Shown piece by piece: positions 1 to 7,413 of a stretch of 53,200 nt of DNA. A program made the position numbers and the translations under genes. The stretch comes from Lachnospiraceae bacterium. GTDB taxonomy: Bacteria; Bacillota; Clostridia; Lachnospirales; Lachnospiraceae. Each line of letters starts with the position of its first letter. The stretch's first letter is position 1. The DNA is taken from the NCBI GenBank assembly GCA_014804785.1, contig JAAUZD010000020.1:18488-71687 (forward strand), written 5' to 3'. The notes below the pieces were generated by a model. It ran no database searches. It saw only the letters and a list, made by a program, of their open reading frames with translations, and was not told the DNA's origin.

Positions 1-1113
1 GGCGTAGATGGGACGATTTATTCCCGGGACGATCTGACAATCAACGGAACCGGCTCCCTTGTGGTAAATGCTGAGTATAATCATGGGATTGTATGCAACG
101 ATGATTTAGTAATTGCCGGCGGCAATATAACGATAAATGCAGTCCAGGATGGTATTCATGCCAATGACAGTGTGCGTATTCAAAACGCAGCGATTTCTAT
201 TTCCGCCGGTGATGACGGAATTACCGTATCAAACGATGACGAGACAGCATTTCTTTATATTGAATCAGGAAGTATTGCTATTCCAGCCTGTTACGAAGGA
301 CTTGAAGCCGTGGATATCACAATTGCCGGCGGAACCATTGACATTATGCCGACAGACGATGGAATTAATGCCAGCGGCAGTGGCTCCGGTATCCGCATCA
401 CAGACGGCGATATTACAATTATAAACCCTTCCGGCAGGGATGCGGATGGATTGGATTCCAACGGCAGTATCTACATTGAGGGCGGCAAAGTCTTCATCAG
501 TGTTTCCGACAGCGGAGGCAACTGTGCACTTGACTACGGAAGTGAAAACGGCGGTGAGTGTGTAATCAGCGGCGGTATGGTAATCGCCTGTGGCGGCAGT
601 GCTATGGCAGAAGGCTTCGCCTCCGATTCCTCTCAGGGCTTTTTAATGTACAATACAACTGCGGCAGCTGGTACAACAATAAACCTGGTCGATTCCGCCG
701 GCAGAGAACTTCTATTTGAGGAGATTCCCTGCAGCTTTTCTTCTGTTGTGCTCAGTACACCTGAACTGAAATTGGGGGATACATGCACCCTTACAATTAA
801 CGGCGTGCAGGAGCAGATTACGATTGATAACGCTTCGATCTCCGGCTTCAGCCCGGTCGGAATGTTTGGCGGTGGTATGCGGGATAACAGAAACCGCAGC
901 GAAATACAGGAAGTCAGCGGAAGACCGCATATGCCTGATGCAGGACAGTTTCAAGAAAATGGAGGACGTCTCCCTAAGCAGGACCAAGGACAGATGCATC
1001 CAGAGGAAACTTTTTCATCTTCCGGCATTTCAACTGATACATTTATTTTGCTCGGCGTTTCCGTGCTTTTCCTTATGACAGGCTTGTTTATTGCAATAAA
1101 AATCAAGCATTAA
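1..1113 (+). CDS. Carbohydrate-binding domain protein, C-terminal part (5' end outside window)
   Basis: The frame is open from base 1, so the gene starts upstream of the window. The protein is a run of short beta-strand repeats of the type 'G-G-x-I-x-I' and 'D-D-G-I-x-A', as in right-handed beta-helix folds. This fits the Cthe_2159/DUF4353 carbohydrate-binding family, whose characterised member binds cellulose and acidic sugars. A low-complexity Gln/Gly/Arg-rich stretch is followed by one C-terminal membrane segment (about the last 25 residues) and a basic tail, so the protein is probably anchored at the cell surface. The family is recognised from repeat style only. The ligand is unknown. Confidence 0.75.
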   Translation, partial: GVDGTIYSRDDLTINGTGSLVVNAEYNHGIVCNDDLVIAGGNITINAVQDGIHANDSVRIQNAAISISAGDDGITVSNDDETAFLYIESGSIAIPACYEGLEAVDITIAGGTIDIMPTDDGINASGSGSGIRITDGDITIINPSGRDADGLDSNGSIYIEGGKVFISVSDSGGNCALDYGSENGGECVISGGMVIACGGSAMAEGFASDSSQGFLMYNTTAAAGTTINLVDSAGRELLFEEIPCSFSSVVLSTPELKLGDTCTLTINGVQEQITIDNASISGFSPVGMFGGGMRDNRNRSEIQEVSGRPHMPDAGQFQENGGRLPKQDQGQMHPEETFSSSGISTDTFILLGVSVLFLMTGLFIAIKIKH

Positions 1114-1217
1114 TTACGGTCGTCATTAAGCAAAATGCAAAGCTTAGAATGGAGGACTCAAGATTGGAAGACAGCGAAATGGAAAAATGATAAAGAAATA
1201 ACATATCAGGAGGTGTG

Positions 1218-2234
1218 ATGAATATGAAGGCAGCGATATACTTAGGACAGGAACATGTGGAGGTTCAAGAATTACCTGATCCTGTCTGCGGTGACAATGA
1301 CGTAATCATCAAAAATATCTATTCCAGTATTTGCGGGACAGATGTTGCAGTCTATACAAAAGGTCCAAATACTGGGCATAAAGTCACAGTTGGCGGTGAG
1401 TTCGGGCATGAAACGATTTCCCGGATTGCGGCAGTGGGTAAAAATGTAACTGACTTTCAAGTGGGCGAGCGTGTTTATCCTTATCCCCTTTATGCAAAGA
1501 ATGATACCCGGCGTGCAGGGACAATTGGAGGTTTTTCTGAATATATTCTCGTGCCGGAAGCAAAGCGTGATCATTCTCTTTATGCCGTGCCTTGGGAAGT
1601 TTCAGACCGCCTGGCCTGTCTGATCGAACCCTTTACGGTAGGCTTCCGTGCGGCTCGGCGCGGTCTGCCGCAAAAAGGGGAAAATGCAGTCGTGTTTGGC
1701 TGCGGAACAATCGGTCTTGCTGCGGCAGTTGCTCTGAAATACTTCGGGATGAATAAGGTCATGCTCTGTGATGTGTCTGATTTCCGTCTTAGTATTGCGG
1801 AAAATCTTGATTTCTTTGTCTGCAACACAAAGAAGGAAAATTTCATCGAAAAATCCACCGCTTACTTTGGATCGGCACCTGCTCTGACGGGCATGGCACC
1901 TGACATCGACTGTTGGATTGATGCAGTTGGTGCAGAAAGCATTCTGGATTCCTTTATGCAGCATGGCAAAATCATCAGCCGCTTCGTGGCAGTAGCAGTG
2001 AACAATCAACCGCGTCAGCTGGATCTTCTGCACATGACTTACGCACAGAAAAGCATTATTGGTTCCGGCGGATACTTCCCTGAGGATGTGCGGGATGTCA
2101 TGACGGTCATGGCAAGCGGGAAATGGAATCTGGAATCTATTATCACTCAGGAATTCCCATTGGAGCATATTTCCAAGGCGATTCAGACTGCCGCCAATCC
2201 GGACAAAGCTTTTAATGTGACAATCCGATTTTAA
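1218..2234 (+). CDS. Zinc-dependent medium-chain alcohol dehydrogenase
   Basis: 338 aa oxidoreductase of the MDR superfamily. Visible are the catalytic zinc ligands in SICGTD and FGHE, a later EP(F) segment, and a Rossmann motif GCGTIG. The acidic end of the next strand (CDVSD) favours NAD over NADP. The usual four-cysteine structural zinc lobe is missing: the stretch after the GHE region has no Cys cluster. AGGAGG at 1208-1213 precedes ATGs at 1218 and 1224; 1218 is used here, but 1224 gives the common MKAA start. It is monocistronic, ending at a hairpin. The substrate (sugar alcohol, threonine or similar) cannot be told. Confidence 0.85.
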   Translation: MNMKAAIYLGQEHVEVQELPDPVCGDNDVIIKNIYSSICGTDVAVYTKGPNTGHKVTVGGEFGHETISRIAAVGKNVTDFQVGERVYPYPLYAKNDTRRAGTIGGFSEYILVPEAKRDHSLYAVPWEVSDRLACLIEPFTVGFRAARRGLPQKGENAVVFGCGTIGLAAAVALKYFGMNKVMLCDVSDFRLSIAENLDFFVCNTKKENFIEKSTAYFGSAPALTGMAPDIDCWIDAVGAESILDSFMQHGKIISRFVAVAVNNQPRQLDLLHMTYAQKSIIGSGGYFPEDVRDVMTVMASGKWNLESIITQEFPLEHISKAIQTAANPDKAFNVTIRF

Positions 2235-2292
2235 TCAGAAAGGGTAATAATCGCAGTTTGTTTACATCTCAAAAAGAATACGGAAAAACGCA

Positions 2293-2314
2293 AAAGGGCT
2301 GTAAACAGCCCTTT
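2293..2314. terminator. Hairpin terminator between ADH and RibU genes
   Basis: A 9-bp perfect stem (AAAGGGCTG/CAGCCCTTT) with a TAAA loop lies between two convergent genes. On the minus strand it is followed by a T-rich stretch, so it ends the ribU transcript best. It may work in both directions. Confidence 0.75.
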
Positions 2315-2331
2315 ATTCCTGAAACACTAAT

Positions 2332-3093
2332 TTATCCTTCTTCCACAGCTTTCGCTCTTCTTCCGATTGTTCCCTCCTTCAAAACAGGGCTCAGTTTCTT
2401 ATATACCAACATCGTCACCAAGGATACACTGCATCCCTTCAGCAAGTTTATCGGTGCCACTGCAAAGATTACCAGTGTGGTCACATCGGTGATATTTGCA
2501 TTGATGGAAGTTCCCATTCCCACGATAACATCCAACGGCATTCCATAGAGAGCCGCAAATGCCGGAAGCAGATAAATGGCATTAAACATGGTTCCGAACA
2601 CTGTCATAATCATGGTTCCCACCGCTGAGGCAGCAATTGCATTTTTCTTAGTCTTTTTAAACATATAAATGATAGAAGCCGGCAGGATAAAACTGCATCC
2701 AATTACAAAGTTCGCCAAATCGCCTACAAACGCTGTGCTGGTTCCCTTCACAAACAGCTTCAGCAGAATCTTGCAAAACTCAATCATGATGCCAGCCACC
2801 GGTCCGAAGGCAAAGGCACCTATCAGTGCCGGAAGTTCACTAAAATCCAGCTTATAAAAGGGAGGTGCGAAGAACACCGGGAAATCAAAAATGTGAAGTA
2901 CCATTGCTACTGCTGAAAACACACCAATCATTGCCATCTTGCGGGTCGTAAGGATTCTCTCAGTATCACTATTTTTCTTTTTGATCATTTTCTCTGACAG
3001 ATAAGCAATCCCGAACAGGGCTATTGCTATCCCCACTGATACCAGCACAAATACGACATTGTCCTTTACACTCGTCCATAATCCATTATTCAT
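2332..3093 (-). CDS. ribU: ECF transporter S component, riboflavin-specific (RibU-like)
   Basis: 253 aa, hydrophobic, about six membrane segments. It is the substrate-binding S subunit of an energy-coupling-factor transporter. A short positively charged loop follows the first membrane span, then the conserved 'hypothesised S-component' start (TRKMAMIGVFSAVAMVLH). Riboflavin specificity is inferred mainly from the FMN riboswitch in its leader. AGGAGG lies 8 nt upstream of the ATG. No EcfA/EcfT genes are nearby, as expected for a group II ECF S-component that shares a common energising module. Expression should fall when FMN is abundant. Confidence 0.85.
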   Translation of the reverse strand: MNNGLWTSVKDNVVFVLVSVGIAIALFGIAYLSEKMIKKKNSDTERILTTRKMAMIGVFSAVAMVLHIFDFPVFFAPPFYKLDFSELPALIGAFAFGPVAGIMIEFCKILLKLFVKGTSTAFVGDLANFVIGCSFILPASIIYMFKKTKKNAIAASAVGTMIMTVFGTMFNAIYLLPAFAALYGMPLDVIVGMGTSINANITDVTTLVIFAVAPINLLKGCSVSLVTMLVYKKLSPVLKEGTIGRRAKAVEEG

Positions 3094-3171
3094 TTCATTT
3101 TCCTCCTAAAATCTTCCGCGACTGCGGTACTTGGCTCTTGCCAGATTTTTAGAAAGGTTCTTCCGTTTGAC

Positions 3172-3208
3172 AAAAAAATCCCCAGACGCTTTCGTAAAGC
3201 ATCCGGGG
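3172..3208 (-). terminator. Riboswitch expression-platform terminator
   Basis: 13-bp stem with two G-U pairs and an ACG loop, followed by a run of seven T on the minus strand. It lies between the FMN aptamer and ribU, so FMN binding would favour premature termination. Confidence 0.85.
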
Positions 3209-3267
3209 CACATTCTTTGCATTTTGCATATGACTGCTTCAGCCATTTAGCCAAAACAATCCATTTC

Positions 3268-3405
3268 TTCTCTCATCCAGACTTTACTGTTGGTTTTGGA
3301 CTTGCACCAAATCAGCCATTTCGTTTCTGCCGCCTGCAGTACGGCTAAAACTCATGGGTCGCGGACTATACCGCCAGTAGGGAATTTCACCCTGCCCCGA
3401 AGAAC
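3268..3405 (-). promoter_or_regulatory. FMN riboswitch (RFN element)
   Basis: Read on the minus strand, the conserved RFN blocks are present in order: GGGGCAGGGTGAAATTCCC, the CCGGCGGTA-like block with AGTCCGCGA, the variable arm, GGTGCAAGTCC, and the closing GATGAGAGAAG. It controls ribU through the downstream terminator. Confidence 0.97.
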
Positions 3406-3488
3406 TTTTCTATATTTACGTAAGATAGAATATCACGGAAGCACCGTAAAATCAAGTAGATTCAACAATTTACCTAAATATGTACTTA

Positions 3489-5237
3489 CTAAAATGAAAT
3501 TTCCACAAACCTTCCATCCCTGCTCAGCGCAAAATGCAGATGTGAACCGGTACTTCCGCCTGTGTTTCCCACCGTGGCAATCTGCTCTCCCTGTTCTACC
3601 CTCTGTCCTGTCTCTGCCAAGATCTCATCGCAATGGGCATAATAAGTCATATCTCCATTGTCATGCTGGAGAATCACGTAATTTCCACAGTACGCATCCG
3701 TTCCTGTCTCAAACACAAGCCCCGAGGCGGCAGCTTTCACCGGAGTTCCTGTTTCGGCGGCAAAGTCAATGCCGCTGTGCATTTTTCTTTCCTGCGTCAC
3801 TGGATGAATCCGTTCCCCATATACATCCGATACACGGCTGTATTCCGTAGGACAGATATATTCAATCAGTGTATCATTGTATGCGCCTTCTGCCTGCCGC
3901 AGCAAAACGGAATGCTTATCAGGCTCCCAAGCATAATATACATGCTCCGTTATCATATCTTCATCAGAAGGTATATCTACTTGCGTAATCTGCTCTGTCG
4001 GCAAATGTGTCGAATCTTCTACCCGGATCTGCTCTGCCGGCAGATAAGTCATCTCTTCCACCAGTATCTGTTCTTCTGAAAGTTCATCTTCAAAAATATA
4101 TTCTGTCTCCATATTGCTGTCTGTTCCGGGAACCGATTCCTTATCTACATCCTGCTTTTCCTGAGGAATCATTTCCGCCTCTTTTGCCACTGCTTCCCCT
4201 TCTGATACAGCCAAATTCCATTTCCCATTTACCAACAGCAAAGCCGCGACAGCAAAAACTCCCACTGCCAAAATCACCATGACCCAGCTTTTTGTCTCTT
4301 TCAGCCTGACCACATTTTTAATTCTTGTCTTCACGCTTTTTTCTCCGAAGGCAATCAGGCACCCTACCTCTATCCGCTCTCCTGAAAGATATAAAAGGGT
4401 ATCTACATATGCTTTCCGATTCTCATATCCTGTCTTTTTCAGCACTGCCTCATCACAGGATAGTTCCATATCTTTTTCCATAAAATGAAATGCCACCCAG
4501 ACAAGGGGATTAAACCAATGAATGCACACTCCTATAAAAGAAGCAGGCTTGATCAGATAATCCCAGCGCGCAATATGCACCATCTCGTGAGCGATTACCA
4601 ACTCCTGTTGCTTCTTTGACAGTCCCTGGGGAAGATAGATCACAGGTCTGAACACTCCGGAAACAAAGGGATCCCTGACACCTTCCGCTACCACGACTTT
4701 ACACCTTTTTCCGTAATCCGTCCTGATTTTTTCTTCGGAAGTCCTCTTCTCCCCCGACACACCTTCTCTCAGCTTTTTTTGAAACAACAGATAACTTATC
4801 AAACCATACAAAAGCAAAAGAATGCAGCCTGCAAAATAGATACCAGCTGCAAAAGTCCATGCCCCTTTCACCTTCATCAACGCATCTGCCGCAGTTTTTG
4901 GGAATTCACTCGTTTCCATTCCTGCTTCCTTTATCTGCACCTTCTCATCTGCAGCACTCTCATAAAGAAGCCGCAGCCTTTCCGCCGACTGCCTATCCTC
5001 TCCTACTGCCCAGAGATTCGTTCCTGCCCCTGCCTCTATGAAACTGAAACTCGGGATAATCCCCCAATTTGTTTCCGGCAAAAAAGGACATACAAGCCGG
5101 AAAAACACCACGATCCACAAAATATAAGAGAAAATCCTGGGCGCCCGCTTCAGGAAAAGCCGAAGCAGCAGCACTGCCAAGATCACAACAGAAGATGCAA
5201 TGCTCATATTCAATACGGTGATAAACATTCTTATCAT
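3489..5237 (-). CDS. BlaR1/MecR1-type M56 sensor peptidase fused to an M23 peptidase domain
   Basis: 582 aa membrane protein. The N-terminal half is an M56 antirepressor: paired membrane segments at about 5-30, 35-55 and 125-150, the zinc motif HEMVH at 217-221, and the downstream DMELSCDEAVLK helix. A further span lies at about 315-335. The outer C-terminal part, which in BlaR1 is a beta-lactam-binding domain, is instead an acidic linker (345-430) followed by an M23/LytM peptidase domain with HSGID (487-491) and HLHF (566-569), so both zinc sites are intact. It overlaps the BlaI gene by 4 nt (ATGA), which indicates translational coupling. It probably senses or acts on the cell wall and inactivates the BlaI repressor. 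The signal is unknown. Confidence 0.88.
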   Translation of the reverse strand: MIRMFITVLNMSIASSVVILAVLLLRLFLKRAPRIFSYILWIVVFFRLVCPFLPETNWGIIPSFSFIEAGAGTNLWAVGEDRQSAERLRLLYESAADEKVQIKEAGMETSEFPKTAADALMKVKGAWTFAAGIYFAGCILLLLYGLISYLLFQKKLREGVSGEKRTSEEKIRTDYGKRCKVVVAEGVRDPFVSGVFRPVIYLPQGLSKKQQELVIAHEMVHIARWDYLIKPASFIGVCIHWFNPLVWVAFHFMEKDMELSCDEAVLKKTGYENRKAYVDTLLYLSGERIEVGCLIAFGEKSVKTRIKNVVRLKETKSWVMVILAVGVFAVAALLLVNGKWNLAVSEGEAVAKEAEMIPQEKQDVDKESVPGTDSNMETEYIFEDELSEEQILVEEMTYLPAEQIRVEDSTHLPTEQITQVDIPSDEDMITEHVYYAWEPDKHSVLLRQAEGAYNDTLIEYICPTEYSRVSDVYGERIHPVTQERKMHSGIDFAAETGTPVKAAASGLVFETGTDAYCGNYVILQHDNGDMTYYAHCDEILAETGQRVEQGEQIATVGNTGGSTGSHLHFALSRDGRFVEISF

Positions 5238-5620
5238 TCCAGGCAGTCCCCTTTCTCCTCATCCTTCAGATTTTCATCTATAAATCGTCTCATTTCCTCC
5301 GCCTCCTGCAAAGAAAGCTTCCTTCCGCTGCAAAATGCCGTCAGAAACCGCGGCAATGAGCCTGCAAATACGTTCTCCACATACTCTCTGCTCTGGGCGC
5401 CATAAAATTCTTCTTTGCTCATTCTGGCACGCACCATGGTATTTTCATTCTGAAAGATTCCTTTATCACACAGCTTTTTTAAAACTGTATAGGTCGTTGA
5501 TTTTTTCCAGTTCATTTCCTTTTCACAAATTTTCACCAGCTCCGGTGAGGGCAACGGTTCTCTCTCCCATATGATCTCCGCAAACCTCTTCTCCGCATCT
5601 GCCAGCCTATATCCTCCCAT
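5234..5620 (-). CDS. BlaI/MecI/CopY-family transcriptional repressor
   Basis: 128 aa. An N-terminal winged helix (LADAEKRFAEIIWEREPL, then WKKSTTYTVLKKLCDKG) is followed by a C-terminal dimerisation helix, as in BlaI/MecI. It is the first gene of a two-gene operon with the M56 sensor, by analogy its antirepressor. Two matching 19-bp dyads in the promoter are likely its own operators, which would give autoregulation. Confidence 0.92.
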   Translation of the reverse strand: MGGYRLADAEKRFAEIIWEREPLPSPELVKICEKEMNWKKSTTYTVLKKLCDKGIFQNENTMVRARMSKEEFYGAQSREYVENVFAGSLPRFLTAFCSGRKLSLQEAEEMRRFIDENLKDEEKGDCLE

Positions 5621-5667
5621 TCCTCTCTTGTCTCCTTACTCTTTCTCACTTTTATTGCGTCTCGCTC

Positions 5668-5717
5668 AGTCTATAATTTATAGACTAGCTATATTTCCAG
5701 TCTACTTCCTATAGACC
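5668..5717 (-). promoter_or_regulatory. BlaI-type tandem operators over the promoter
   Basis: Two 19-bp dyads, AGTCTATAATTTATAGACT (5668-5686) and AGTCTACTTCCTATAGACC (5699-5717), share AGTCTA-N7-TAGAC and have centres 31 bp (three turns) apart. On the minus strand a promoter is embedded in them: -35 TAGACT, 16-nt spacer, -10 TATAAA. Repressor binding would block it. Confidence 0.75.
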
Positions 5718-5747
5718 GTTTTGTCAAGAAAAATTAATTTTCGATAA

Positions 5748-6278
5748 CTACCTTTTTTCTTCACCCTTATATTGTAAAGCTAAACGTTCAATATCTTTAA
5801 AGTCTATACATCTTTTAGATACTACATGCTCGGGTTTATTACATTTTAAACTATATAGTTCTTTAGCTTTAGTCCCAATATCCATGGAATTGATAGCCGA
5901 CAACTCAATATCTAACAAATCAATATATTTACTCTTTTCCTTTTCAGAGGTAAATGTTCTATAAGTATGTATTTGGTTTTTCTCAAAGGGGAAGACTTCC
6001 GATTTTGGAATGGGAAACATATAATTTAAATTAATTACAGCTATTAATCTGGTCGGACTTTTGGGATCATAAACTTTATAAAAATCTTTTTGTTGTTTTA
6101 ATTTGTTATGTCTTGGTTGTGCATGCGATACTTGCGTAATGTAATACAATCCGTCTTTTTCAAATAAAATTCCAAAAAATGGCTTATACCTGTCTTCACC
6201 ATAATCTGTCCTCGGTATTCTTTTTTCTACATTTCTCAAGTAATCTAAGTATTGCTCGTTTACATTAATCCATTTCAT
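5748..6278 (-). CDS. Type III toxin, ToxN/AbiQ family endoribonuclease
   Basis: 176 aa, close to ToxN and AbiQ (about 170 aa). Family landmarks are the N-terminal 'I-N-x-x-Y-x-x-Y-L-R' start, KPFFGILFE (32-40), the basic active-site region VSHAQPRHNKLK (about 50-61) followed by DFYKV, and NLNYMFPIP (83-91). These proteins are endoribonucleases inhibited by a repeat RNA. A longer reading from 6323 is possible in frame, but that first ATG lies inside a hairpin; GGAG before the ATG at 6278 supports this start. Immediately upstream are three tandem repeats and a promoter, the classic antitoxin-toxin order. No protein antitoxin is present. Confidence 0.88.
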   Translation of the reverse strand: MKWINVNEQYLDYLRNVEKRIPRTDYGEDRYKPFFGILFEKDGLYYITQVSHAQPRHNKLKQQKDFYKVYDPKSPTRLIAVINLNYMFPIPKSEVFPFEKNQIHTYRTFTSEKEKSKYIDLLDIELSAINSMDIGTKAKELYSLKCNKPEHVVSKRCIDFKDIERLALQYKGEEKR

Positions 6279-6292
6279 CTTTTGCTCCAACA

Positions 6293-6325
6293 ACAATGGA
6301 GAAGCTGATAACAACTCCTCCATTA
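6293..6325 (-). terminator. Hairpin between antitoxin repeats and ToxN-like gene
   Basis: On the minus strand TGGAGGAG pairs with CTTCTCCA (8 bp, one G-U) around a 10-nt loop, followed by the T-rich TTGTTGTT. In type III systems an attenuating hairpin between repeats and toxin sets the antitoxin excess. This one is weaker than a standard terminator. Confidence 0.55.
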
Positions 6326-6445
6326 ATACGATTTTGACAGGCTTCGTAACCTCTATTAATACAGTATTTGTTAGGCTCTGTAACCTCTATTAATACGATT
6401 TTGATTGGCTTCGTAACCAACTAAAGAAATCACTTGGGATTTCTT
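6322..6445 (-). ncRNA. ToxI-type antitoxin RNA with three 33-34 nt repeats
   Basis: Repeat units begin (plus strand ATTAATAC) at 6322, 6355 and 6389, a period of 33-34. On the RNA each unit reads GGTTACGAAGCC, then TCAAAATCGTATTAAT, or a variant. Within a unit GGTT pairs with AGCC, and the loop segment TACGA pairs with downstream TCGTA, which makes an H-type pseudoknot. The middle unit has TACAG and CTGTA instead, so the pairing is kept by compensatory change. The RNA starts with an 8-bp hairpin (6424-6445). By family precedent the units bind and inhibit the downstream toxin. Confidence 0.85.
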
Positions 6446-6451
6446 AATCAT

Positions 6452-6480
6452 ATTATATCCAAAAACAAAAGAATATGCAA
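6452..6480 (-). promoter_or_regulatory. Promoter of the ToxI-type antitoxin
   Basis: -35 TTGCAT (6480-6475), 17-nt spacer, -10 TATAAT (6457-6452) on the minus strand. The predicted start is near 6445, exactly where the first RNA hairpin begins. Confidence 0.8.
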
Positions 6481-6498
6481 CGAACATAAAATAAATAT

Positions 6499-6535
6499 TC
6501 TGTAAATAAATGCAAAAAAATTTACTATTTACAGA
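6499..6535 (-). terminator. Possible terminator of the ABC transporter operon
   Basis: 10-bp perfect AT-rich stem (TCTGTAAATA/TATTTACAGA) with a 17-nt loop overlapping the stop codon of the last permease gene, followed on the minus strand by ATATTTATTTT. It separates the operon from the type III locus. Confidence 0.5.
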
Positions 6536-7413
6536 TTGCTCTGCCTCCTGCTCACTTTCTTCCGCATATAATTTCCGATACTGGTAATGCACAGCAATGT
6601 AACTAACATAAACACTCCCGGTATCACAATCATCCACCACGCATTGGTTAATAGTGCCTGTTCCGCCAAAGAGAGCATACTTCCCCAGGAGATCACGCCC
6701 ACAGGAAGACCGATTCCCATAAAGCTCAGTGTGGATTCCGCTATGATTGCACTGCGGATATTCATAACGATCATGAACATGATGGAGGAAATAAAGTTGG
6801 GAGTCAGATGCTTCCACAATACATGAAAGAAGCCGCCGCCCATACATTTGGAGGCAATCACGTACTCGCTGCCGCGCAGCCGCAGCACCTCGGTGCGAAC
6901 CACCTTGGCAACGGCAATCCAGCTTGTAATTCCTATTACAAACGAAAGGCTGAGCACACTTGCCTTCCCCAAAATTGCCTGCAGCAGGATAATGACCAGA
7001 AGCCCCGGCACACTGATGAGCAGATCCGTCAATCTCATAAGCAATGTATCCGCCCACTTAGGCGCACTGCCGCTGACTGCTCCGAAAATAATGGCAACAA
7101 CTGTGGAAATAAGCGTTGCCACGATTCCTATGAACAAAGAAATCCTTCCGCCGTACCAGATCATGGAAAAGATATCTCTGCCCATGGTGTCTGTTCCGAA
7201 AAGAAATTCTCTGCATGGAGGAACATTGCAGTTCTCAAGATCCAAGTAAGCGGGGTCCTTTGTCATAATCAGATTACAGAATAGGCATCCGATGATAACA
7301 ATCGTAAGGACAGCTGCTGCAAAAACCGGCTTGCCATGATACCATTTTTCTTTTGATGAGATTTCTTCTTTCGGCATCTGCCTTATGCCGACCATTTCAA
7401 ACCGCTCTCTCAT
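6529..7413 (-). CDS. ABC transporter permease, OppC/DppC/NikC family
   Basis: 294 aa inner-membrane permease, the last gene of a five-gene operon. A first membrane span at about 30-50 is followed by the typical loop ending in FGTDTMGRDIFSMIWYGGRISL, which marks the DppC/OppC family. The binding-protein-dependent transport signature (SKCMGG...HLTPN) lies in a cytoplasmic loop. It pairs with the OppB-type permease, whose stop codon it overlaps by 4 nt. Confidence 0.93.
   Translation of the reverse strand: MRERFEMVGIRQMPKEEISSKEKWYHGKPVFAAAVLTIVIIGCLFCNLIMTKDPAYLDLENCNVPPCREFLFGTDTMGRDIFSMIWYGGRISLFIGIVATLISTVVAIIFGAVSGSAPKWADTLLMRLTDLLISVPGLLVIILLQAILGKASVLSLSFVIGITSWIAVAKVVRTEVLRLRGSEYVIASKCMGGGFFHVLWKHLTPNFISSIMFMIVMNIRSAIIAESTLSFMGIGLPVGVISWGSMLSLAEQALLTNAWWMIVIPGVFMLVTLLCITSIGNYMRKKVSRRQSNL

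Noticed and set aside
3290-3850. 186-codon plus frame over the riboswitch
   Set aside because: Antisense to the FMN aptamer and the end of the M56-M23 gene.
6279-6323. ATG at 6323 as toxin start (15 extra residues)
   Set aside because: It overlaps the last repeat and the hairpin; the ATG at 6278 has its own GGAG and matches the usual length of ToxN proteins.
6371-7057. 228-codon minus-strand frame overlapping the permease and ToxI region
   Set aside because: Out-of-frame shadow of the OppC-type gene; the product is Cys/His-rich without a ribosome site. The true signal here is the repeat RNA.
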